NCBI GenBank assembly: GCA_964413535.1
Contig: CAYPTB010000065.1
Coordinates: 1 to 29,166 of the forward strand
Direction: 5' to 3'
Length of the DNA: 29,166 nt
From: CAYPTB01 sp964413535
GTDB lineage: Bacteria; Planctomycetota; UBA1135; GCA-002686595
The notes under the pieces are model-generated. The model saw only the letters and a list, made by a program, of their open reading frames with translations, was not told where the DNA came from and did not search any database. Shown here piece after piece: positions 24,508-29,166 of this stretch. The stretch's first letter is position 1; each line of letters starts with the position of its first letter. A program made the position numbers and the translations under genes.

Positions 24508-24723
24508 GTTGCTAGTGTTCCTGTCCTGGTTCGGGCTGTTCCGGGAAGTCTTTGAGTTGACTCGAGCGCTCCGGTGGAGTTCAGCCGGCTACGGGGTTCG
24601 AGAGATCGCGGACGGCGAGGGAACACCGAAGAGGTGAGCGCCGAGAGGACGAGTATCCTGAGTCTGGAGTGTCGAGCAACGGTTCGGATGGAACCAGGCC
24701 CTGCGCGGCCTCACCGCCTCACC

Positions 24724-25389
24724 ATGAACGTGAAAGAAGCTCTCGCGAAGCTGAAGGCGCTCGGCAACGAATCCGTTCGCGCGCGAAACACCAAGAACGG
24801 AGCGGGCAAGAACCAGTACGGCGTCCAGCTCGGTGACATCCGAACCCTGGCGAAGAAGATCAAGGCCGACCACGAACTGGGGCTGGAGCTTTGGGAGACC
24901 GAGAACATCGACGGCAGGCTCCTGGCAATCCTCTTGATCGATCCGAAGAGGCTGTCTTCGAAGGAGCTCGACCGAATGGTCCGCTCTGCCACGTTCCCGC
25001 AGCTCGCCGACTGGCTCAACGCCTACGTCGTCAAGCAGCACCCCGACAAGGAAGCCCTGCGGGAGAAGTGGATGAAGGCCAAGGACCCCATGGCCGCCCG
25101 CGCCGGCTGGAATCTGACCGCCGAACGTGTCGTCAAGCGCCCCGACGGCCTCGACCTCCCTGGACTCTTGGATCGCATCGAGTCCGAGATGGGCACGGCG
25201 GCTCCCGAAGCCCAGTGGACGATGAACAGCTGCCTCGCGCAGATCGGCATCCACTCCCCGAGCCATCGCAAACGCGCCCTCGCCATCGGAGAGGCACTGG
25301 GAATCTACCGCGACTACCCCGTCTCCAAGGGCTGCACCTCACCCTTCGCCCCCATCTGGATCAACGAGATGGTGAGACGACAAGGCTGA
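24724..25389 (+). CDS. AlkD-like DNA alkylation repair protein
   Basis: The 221-residue protein is an all-helical HEAT-like repeat protein of the DNA alkylation repair family (PF08713). Visible marks are the N-terminal NVKEALAKLKALGNESVRAR, YGVQLGDIRTLAKKI, the ELWETENIDGRLLAILL helix typical of the family and LDRMVRSATFPQLADWLNAYVV. The C-terminal APEAQWTMNSCLAQIGIHSP is also typical. Characterised members (AlkD) excise N3- and N7-alkylpurines from DNA. The ATG at 24724 is chosen since upstream in-frame residues back to 24574 are unlike the family. AlkD's catalytic Asp/Trp residues cannot be placed with certainty, and this subgroup may be a non-catalytic or different member. It is a lone gene in the accessory region. 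Confidence 0.8.
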   Translation: MNVKEALAKLKALGNESVRARNTKNGAGKNQYGVQLGDIRTLAKKIKADHELGLELWETENIDGRLLAILLIDPKRLSSKELDRMVRSATFPQLADWLNAYVVKQHPDKEALREKWMKAKDPMAARAGWNLTAERVVKRPDGLDLPGLLDRIESEMGTAAPEAQWTMNSCLAQIGIHSPSHRKRALAIGEALGIYRDYPVSKGCTSPFAPIWINEMVRRQG

Positions 25390-25580
25390 GCCGCATCTAA
25401 AACCAAGGCGCTCGCGGTGGAAGGAACCTCGTGGATCCCTTGGTCCTGGTCACGACGATCGTCACCATTTCGGGCCCACGAATTCAGGGTCGCGCTCGGT
25501 CCGTGCGCGAAATCGAACTCCCCGTACGGCGGGCCTTCGCGGCCCGCGTCCAGATCCCTCACTAGAGACGAGACTCTTCC
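25390..25580 (+). promoter_or_regulatory. Leader region of the peroxiredoxin gene with two inverted repeats
   Basis: GACGATCGTC (25454-25463) is a perfect 10-bp palindrome flanked by GGT and ACC and could be an operator. GCGGGCC (25529-25535) and GGCCCGC (25541-25547) form a 7-bp stem with a 5-base loop about 30 bases before the ATG. It could be a terminator of the upstream gene or part of a leader; no T tract follows. Confidence 0.3.
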
Positions 25581-26177
25581 ATGCAGCTCGAGAACCACGC
25601 CTCCATGGTCCGCAAGTCCGCTCCTCCGTTCCGCGCCACCGCCATGGTCCAAGGCGAGTTCCAGGAGCTCTCGAATGCGGACTTCGAGGGCAAGTACCTC
25701 GTCCTCTTCTTCTATCCGCTCGACTTCACGTTCGTCTGCCCCACCGAGATCCTCGCCTTCTCCGACCGCGCGAACGAGTTCGAAGCGCTGAACGCCGCGC
25801 TCGTCGGCGTTTCGGTCGACAGCCAGTACAGCCACCTGGCGTGGTGGAAGACTCCCCGGAAGGCGGGCGGCATCGCGGGCGTCTCCATACCGCTGATCGC
25901 GGACACGAGCCACCGCATCGCGCAGGACTACGGCGTCCTCCTCGAAGAGGGCATCGCCCTGCGCGGACTGTTCGTCATCGACCCCCAAGGCATCGTCCGC
26001 CACCAGCTGGTGAACGACTTGCCGATCGGACGCTCCGTCGACGAGACCCTGCGCATCATCCTGGCGCTCCGACACCACGCCGAGCACGGCGAGGTCTGTC
26101 CGGCCAACTGGAGCCCGGGCAAGGCGTCCATGCAGGCGGACCCCACGGGCTCGAAGGCGTACTTCGAGCGGACCTGA
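25581..26177 (+). CDS. Typical 2-Cys peroxiredoxin (AhpC/TSA)
   Basis: The 198-residue cytoplasmic enzyme reduces hydrogen peroxide, organic peroxides or peroxynitrite. The peroxidatic Cys53 is in FYPLDFTFVCPTE, and the resolving Cys173 in GEVCPANWSPG near the C-terminus, with ALRGLFVIDPQGIVRH between. The motif GGIAG in place of GGLG and a C-terminal AYF resemble the features linked with over-oxidation-sensitive eukaryotic-type peroxiredoxins. The start ATG at 25581 has no clear ribosome binding site; a second in-frame ATG at 25605 is possible and would give a more usual N-terminus (VRKSAPPF). The reductant partner (AhpF or thioredoxin reductase) is not encoded next to it. Peroxynitrite reduction would fit the NO locus upstream, but the two are separated by accessory genes. 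Confidence 0.93.
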   Translation: MQLENHASMVRKSAPPFRATAMVQGEFQELSNADFEGKYLVLFFYPLDFTFVCPTEILAFSDRANEFEALNAALVGVSVDSQYSHLAWWKTPRKAGGIAGVSIPLIADTSHRIAQDYGVLLEEGIALRGLFVIDPQGIVRHQLVNDLPIGRSVDETLRIILALRHHAEHGEVCPANWSPGKASMQADPTGSKAYFERT

Positions 26178-26276
26178 GCGCCTACTGCGACTCGGTCGGT
26201 CGGATTCGGACCCCCGATTCGAACCATCGGATCGCAGCGAGCGGCGCTGGACGTCTGCCTTCCGAGGCGACGAAGA

Positions 26277-26325
26277 GAAGGGACTCGCGATGCGAGTCCC
26301 TTCATGAGCTGGGAGCGCGGGCAGT
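26277..26325 (-). repeat. Intergenic repeat copy 2, with the best hairpin
   Basis: GAAGGGACTCGC (26277-26288) and GCGAGTCCCTTC (26292-26303) form a perfect 12-bp stem with a 3-base loop. On the minus strand it is followed by TTCTCTTCGTCGCCTCGG, like copy 3. The other side (GCTGGGAGCGCGGG, 26308-26321) is a degenerate tRNA-3'-end-like match. It also sits 100 bases after the peroxiredoxin stop, and could terminate transcripts there. Confidence 0.7.
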
Positions 26326-26395
26326 CGTCGCGTAGCCCTTCACTTCTGTGCTGATAGCGGGGTCGTCTTCGCTCTTGCTCACGCGACTCCGTGGC
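26326..26395 (-). repeat. Intergenic repeat copy 2b, tandem to copy 2
   Basis: GTGCTGATAGCGGGG (26348-26362), followed by TCGTCTTCG, is close to GTGCTGGTAGCGGGGG plus TTGTCTTCG of copy 3, and similarity continues some 30 bases to GTGGCG. The hairpin part is decayed to GTAGCCCTTC. So two copies lie back to back before the DUF6265 gene. Confidence 0.6.
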
Positions 26396-26492
26396 GGGTC
26401 GTCGGCTGCCGAAGGCCTAGTACCCTCTGACGCGCTCATGCGCACGCCTAGTGTCGAAGGCATTGGCTGGCTGTCGGCGGGGCTGCTCGCGT

Positions 26493-27410
26493 TCAGCTTC
26501 CCGCGCGCTCGAACTCGAAGCGCTGGGGGTTGCCGCCCTTGGCGAAGCCGATCGAGGCGATCAGGCCACCCTCGACCGAGAGCTCGTACACGATGCGCTG
26601 CGGGGAGTCGTGGCGCGGGTTCTCGAACACGGCGTGCGTTGTGCCCAGATCGGTGAGCACGAACTCGGTCGGTGCGGCGCCGTTGGGCTGCGCGATGTAG
26701 ACCAGCCCGCCGGCGCGCTCGACGATGCGCAAGTATTCGAACGCGCGCATCTTGTCGCGCGAGACCGTGCGGGACACGGCGAGCATCGCGCCGCCGAGCG
26801 GCGGGCTCCAGCGCTCCTCGATCGACGTCGCCCCCCCCGTACCCCTCGTTCCGACCCATGCGCCAGCCAGCCACGCCAGGTCGCCGATCGCGGCCTTGGC
26901 CGGCGCGGGCAGCGCGATGTCCTGCGGATGGCGGTAGAGCGCCACCGATTTCCAGCCCGAATCGGTCGCAACGCTCGCGAGCAGTCCGTCCGCCGTGACG
27001 CGCAGCTCCCATCGGATCAGCCCCCCGGTGCGCGTGTCGCCCGGCGCGCGCACGGGCTCGCTCTGGTACTCGAACGCGCCGTCCTTCCACTCGCCGCGGT
27101 AGCGCGAGATCGAGCCCTCTCTTGCGACTTCGGTCGCCGAGCCGTCGAGCGCCATGCGAATTTCGCCGTCGCTGCGCACCAGGACCACCGCATCCTCCTC
27201 GATGCGCAGCGTGACTCTCGCGCTCATGCTGGGCTGATGCTGCTCGCTGGCGCGCCCCTCGGTGCGGTCCTCGACGTAGATCCACACGCCGTCCAACGCG
27301 CGCAACTCGTCGGCCTGCGTCGCGCGGGCGCTCGAGGCCAACGCCGCCGAGGCCGTGCCGAGGGTTGCGAGGAGTGCGAGCGCTGTTGCCGGCCAAGTGC
27401 GCAAGTGCAT
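26493..27410 (-). CDS. Exported DUF6265-domain protein
   Basis: The 305-residue protein has a signal peptide (MHLRTWPATALALLATLGTA, cleavage near ALASSA). Its first half (about 30-190) is a lipocalin-like stretch (ELRALDGVWIYVEDRTEG). The second half matches DUF6265 in order: LAWLAGAWVGTRG, EERWSPPLGGAMLAVSRTV, MRAFEYLRI, GGLVYIAQPNG, TEFVLTDL and HAVFENPRHDSPQRIVYEL. DUF6265 has no known function; it may bind a small ligand in a beta-barrel. The ATG at 27410 is supported by AAGGTGA eight bases upstream and by the signal peptide; longer frames to 27503 add Arg-rich sequence. It lies between repeat copies 2b and 3. Confidence 0.8.
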   Translation of the reverse strand: MHLRTWPATALALLATLGTASAALASSARATQADELRALDGVWIYVEDRTEGRASEQHQPSMSARVTLRIEEDAVVLVRSDGEIRMALDGSATEVAREGSISRYRGEWKDGAFEYQSEPVRAPGDTRTGGLIRWELRVTADGLLASVATDSGWKSVALYRHPQDIALPAPAKAAIGDLAWLAGAWVGTRGTGGATSIEERWSPPLGGAMLAVSRTVSRDKMRAFEYLRIVERAGGLVYIAQPNGAAPTEFVLTDLGTTHAVFENPRHDSPQRIVYELSVEGGLIASIGFAKGGNPQRFEFERAGS

Positions 27411-27945
27411 GGGAGAGTCACCTTTCGAGTCACGAGTCGTTCGAACGGCGCAGACGCGTTGCGGCGAACTCGAGCCGCGCGCGGGCGCCTGCCAGCGGCG
27501 CACTGTACGCGCGCGCGGAAGCTACCGGCTTGAACGAATGCGACAGGTTCCACTGACGCTGCGCCACCGGCTCTCGGTGTAGTGCGGTCACCACGTCCCT
27601 GAGCACGCCCGCAACTCTTCGCCACGTCGCCGCCCTGCGCCGGCACGGGACGCTCGCGGTGCTCCACTTCGTCGACCACGCATCCGCGCGGGCGAGCGCG
27701 CCTCGCTCGTCGGCGCCGACAGTTCGACGAGGTGGTCCAGCGAAGCGCTCATCCGAGCCGACGAAAAAGGGACTCGCAATGCACGCCAAGTCCCTTCCGT
27801 GCTGGTAGCGGGGGTTGTCTTCGAGTTGATCCACATGATCCGGTGGCGCTCAACGGCCTATCGGGACGGATGATCTCCAGGGCGCCCGGGCTTTCCCCCT
27901 CAACGCCCCGGATCTGGACGCATGGAGGAAACTCCACCCCGAAGT
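27411..27945. other. 535-base gap upstream of the wHTH gene
   Basis: The gap holds the ribosome binding site of the DUF6265 gene at its left end, repeat copy 3 (27760-27850) and otherwise no coding region I can support. Open frames crossing it are Arg-rich, overlap the repeat and look like GC artefacts. Confidence 0.5.
27760..27850 (-). repeat. Intergenic repeat copy 3, best tRNA-fMet 3'-end match
   Basis: TGGTAGCGGGGGT (27803-27815), read on the minus strand, is ACCCCCGCTACCA, which equals the 3' acceptor end with CCA of typical bacterial initiator tRNAs. Six bases further the hairpin AAGGGACT (27767-27774) / AGTCCCTT (27789-27796) is followed on the minus strand by TTTTTCGTCGG. No complete tRNA is present: the T-arm and rest of the molecule are absent. 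Confidence 0.65.
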
Positions 27946-27982
27946 GTGGTCATACCACCACAAAATTTGGTTGTATGACCAC
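27946..27982. promoter_or_regulatory. Perfect inverted repeat, likely operator of the wHTH gene
   Basis: GTGGTCATAC (27946-27955) and GTATGACCAC (27973-27982) are a perfect 10-bp inverted repeat with a 17-base AT-rich spacer. The left half also contains GTGGT/ACCAC around CAT. Its right half overlaps the -35 box of the wHTH gene, so a bound dimer would block transcription; autorepression is the natural reading. Confidence 0.7.
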
Positions 27983-27999
27983 GGAATGCGGTCGATACT
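27971..27999 (+). promoter_or_regulatory. Promoter of the wHTH-nucleotidyltransferase pair, apparently leaderless
   Basis: TTGTAT (27971-27976) and GATACT (27994-27999) are exactly 17 bases apart, each with four of six consensus matches. The expected start, seven bases after the -10, is 28006, which is the first base of the GTG start codon. No Shine-Dalgarno sequence is present. Confidence 0.5.
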
Positions 28000-28005
28000 G
28001 AGCGG

Positions 28006-28350
28006 GTGGACAACCCTTTGGAGACCCTGTTCGGAAGGACAGCGGCGAGGCTGTCGCTCTACCTCTTCCACCATGGAGAGGTCTACGCCACGGGAGCCGC
28101 CAAGGACCTGGGCATTCATCTGAGCGCGGTCCAACGTCAGCTTCAAAAGCTGGAGACGGTGGGCTTCCTGACGTCGAAGCTGGCGGGACGAACCAGGCTC
28201 TACAGCATCGACCCCAAGAACCCCGCGGCTCGCAAGCTCCAGGAGTTCATCGGCGTGTTCTACGAAGGCATGCCTTTGGCCGAACGCGAGTCGATGTTCC
28301 GTACTCGCCGCCGACCGCGGCGAAGCGGCAAGCCCGTGAGGGGACGGTGA
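28006..28350 (+). CDS. Winged helix-turn-helix DNA-binding protein
   Basis: The 114-residue product has an ArsR/MarR-like winged helix in residues 8-75: LFGRTAARLSLYLFHHGEVY, ATGAAKDLGIHLSAVQRQLQ (helix-turn-helix) and LETVGFLTSKLAGRTRLYSID (wing). A helix and a basic tail (RTRRRPRRSGKP) follow. The GTG at 28006 is used: the fold starts right after it and the promoter start coincides with it. The stop overlaps the GTG of the next gene (GTGA), so the pair is co-translated. Small wHTH proteins coupled to a nucleotidyltransferase, with an operator just upstream, are arranged like antitoxin-toxin modules; that role is inferred, not shown. Confidence 0.75.
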   Translation: MDNPLETLFGRTAARLSLYLFHHGEVYATGAAKDLGIHLSAVQRQLQKLETVGFLTSKLAGRTRLYSIDPKNPAARKLQEFIGVFYEGMPLAERESMFRTRRRPRRSGKPVRGR

Positions 28351-28874
28351 CCGCCGCGTTCGAGTTCTCCTCCTGTTCCGAGGCCGAACTCTGGCGCCAC
28401 GTCGCCGTGCACCTCGAGGCGCGCGGCATTGGCGTCGTGCTAGTCGGTGGCGCAGTCGTGGCGGTGTACACGGATGGCGCCTACCAGTCCGGCGACTTGG
28501 ACTTCGTCCCGGAGAGGCTCTTCGAGGACCGCCTCGAAGCGTCCATGCTGGAGCTTGGGTTCCACCGCAACGGACGACACTACGAGCACCCGGATTGCCG
28601 CCACCTGTTCGTCGAGTTCGTCGCGGGCCCGCTGGGAATCGGGAACGAGCAGAACATCGTCCCCAGCCGGGAATCGGTGGAAGGTCACAGCCTGAAGATC
28701 CTGTCCCCCACGGACTGCGTGTGCGACCGGCTGGCGAGCTACATCCACTTCAAGGCCCGCGAGTGTCTGACCAGGCCGTCCTCGTCGCCAAGGCACGCCC
28801 CATGGACTGGACCAGGATCGAACGTTGGTGCCGCGCGGAGGGGGCGGCAGGAACGGCAGCCTTCGAGGACCTGA
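28347..28874 (+). CDS. Nucleotidyltransferase-fold protein, frame probably broken near the C-terminus
   Basis: The frame codes 175 residues. Residues 31-53 carry VLVGG (Gly34-Gly35) and SGDLDFV (Asp50, Asp52), the G-G and DxD pattern of the pol-beta-like nucleotidyltransferase fold. LKILSPTDCVCDRLASYIHF after residue 115 is typical of the C-terminal part of DUF6036/AbiEii-like relatives. After about ECLT the reading frame degenerates into Ser/Pro/Arg-rich sequence, while the +2 frame continues QAVLVAKARPMDWTRIERW as expected of the family. A single missing base near 28770 explains it. The GTG at 28347 overlaps the stop of the wHTH gene. It could be the toxin half of a toxin-antitoxin pair or a solitary transferase; the substrate is unknown. 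Confidence 0.65.
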   Translation: MTAAFEFSSCSEAELWRHVAVHLEARGIGVVLVGGAVVAVYTDGAYQSGDLDFVPERLFEDRLEASMLELGFHRNGRHYEHPDCRHLFVEFVAGPLGIGNEQNIVPSRESVEGHSLKILSPTDCVCDRLASYIHFKARECLTRPSSSPRHAPWTGPGSNVGAARRGRQERQPSRT

Positions 28875-28897
28875 AGCGGCTCTGCACACGAAGCTAG
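28772..28897 (+). other. Out-of-frame C-terminal end of the nucleotidyltransferase
   Basis: In this frame the sequence reads QAVLVAKARPMDWTRIERW, then CRAEGAAGTAAFEDLKRL and a stop at 28895-28897. It continues the DRLASYIHFKARECL segment of the upstream frame in the way such proteins normally end. Restoring one base around 28770 would give a product of about 183 residues. Confidence 0.6.
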
Positions 28898-28940
28898 GCG
28901 CTCGCGGGTGGCTCCACCCAGGTGCGGCGCCAAAGACCGC

Positions 28941-28975
28941 GCAGGGATAGTAGCGGGGGCCTCATGGGCTCGAGA
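28941..28975 (-). repeat. Intergenic repeat copy 4 (partial)
   Basis: GTAGCGGGGG (28950-28959) repeats the tRNA-3'-end-like core of copies 2b and 3, here preceded by GGGATA. No hairpin part is recognisable. It lies just after the nucleotidyltransferase gene, so the pair is bracketed by copies 3 and 4. Confidence 0.4.
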
Positions 28976-29029
28976 GGAGAGGGGGTTCCTTTCGGGCCAG
29001 CGGGACCGCGCCGCGTCCGCTCGGGATGG

Positions 29030-29166
29030 CTACAGGCCGTCGTGCCGCGACAGCCACCGGCGCAGCGCGCGCATGTACTCCGTGGGTCGGTCGTAGTTCG
29101 CCACGTGCGCGGCCCCCTCGACCACGACCACTTCGGAGTCCGGAGTGAGCGCAGCGTAGGCGCGTG
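29030..29166 (-). CDS. Alpha/beta-hydrolase-type protein, C-terminal end (runs off the right edge)
   Basis: On the minus strand a frame enters at the right edge and ends at a TAG (29032-29030), giving about 45 residues. The segment LTPDSEVVVVEGAAHVANYD followed by RPTEYMRALRRWLSRHDGL is the usual end of alpha/beta hydrolases: the EGAAH histidine would be the catalytic His, then the last helix. Nothing more can be said about the substrate because the rest lies outside the window. Confidence 0.6.
   Translation of the reverse strand, partial: RAYAALTPDSEVVVVEGAAHVANYDRPTEYMRALRRWLSRHDGL

Noticed and set aside
26195..26245. Minus-strand GGTTCGAATCGGGGGTCCGAATCC looked like the T-arm and acceptor end of a tRNA
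   Set aside because: No canonical T-stem with a TTCGANN loop forms, and I find no matching 5' acceptor, D-arm or anticodon arm upstream. At best a decayed tRNA fragment near repeat copy 2.
27430..27834. Minus-strand frame of 134 codons upstream of DUF6265
   Set aside because: It begins inside repeat copy 3 and is Arg/Ala-rich with no recognised motif; it shares the gap with other equally long spurious frames.
25406..28911. AGGCGCTCGCGG occurs just after the AlkD-like gene (25406) and just after the nucleotidyltransferase (28896), as if they were integron cassette ends
   Set aside because: Twelve GC-rich bases can match by chance here, and neither place has the RYYYAAC/GTTRRRY pair or folded structure of attC sites.
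1..29166. CRISPR array or phage genes
   Set aside because: No regularly spaced direct repeats and no phage structural, integrase or cas genes were seen on either strand.

Overview
The window is about 29 kb of high-GC DNA (roughly 70% G+C by eye) with strong GC3 bias in nearly every gene. Together with a very large secreted FecR/VIT/VWA/TPR protein, a lipoprotein cytochrome c and a TMTC-like GT-C membrane protein, this suggests a free-living Gram-negative bacterium. Planctomycetota is my best guess, but it is an inference: there is no rRNA or other phylogenetic marker in the window.

Left part (1-11.4 kb, + strand): the C-terminal end of a DDE-type transposase, then adenosine deaminase and an esterase-D-like hydrolase overlapping by GTGA (a two-gene unit), then a 2,867-residue exported protein with FecR-like, VIT and VWA domains and a very long TPR-type helical tail.

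Middle part (11.4-18.5 kb): a minus-strand run coding, in transcription order, a DUF3825-like protein, a GT-C-like membrane protein, QueF, a lipoprotein cytochrome c and a HIT protein. Divergent to it lies a plus-strand pair: a DUF4863/PnbB-like cupin and a PA0069-type radical SAM protein. A small PGPGW membrane protein follows on the minus strand.

NO-response locus (18.6-23.5 kb): a NorR-type sigma-54 activator with all five proposed NO-sensing iron ligands is divergent from a ric(scdA/ytfE)-norZ operon. A near-perfect sigma-54 -24/-12 element lies in front of ric, and a terminator hairpin follows norZ. Together these form a self-contained nitric-oxide sensing, repair and reduction module.

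Accessory right end (23.5-29.2 kb): small, patchy cargo genes (DUF2971, AlkD-like DNA alkylation repair, 2-Cys peroxiredoxin, DUF6265 exported protein, and a wHTH plus nucleotidyltransferase pair) are separated by degenerate copies of one intergenic element. On the minus strand that element reads like the 3' end of an initiator tRNA (...CCCCCGCTACCA) followed by a terminator hairpin built on AAGGGACTCGC. I read these as remnants of repeated site-specific insertion at a tRNA-fMet gene, with cargo between successive att-like scars. The wHTH/nucleotidyltransferase pair has a perfect 10-bp inverted-repeat operator and an apparently leaderless promoter, and it carries a probable frameshift. It is the best candidate for a poorly described system here. 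The window ends inside an alpha/beta-hydrolase-type gene on the minus strand.
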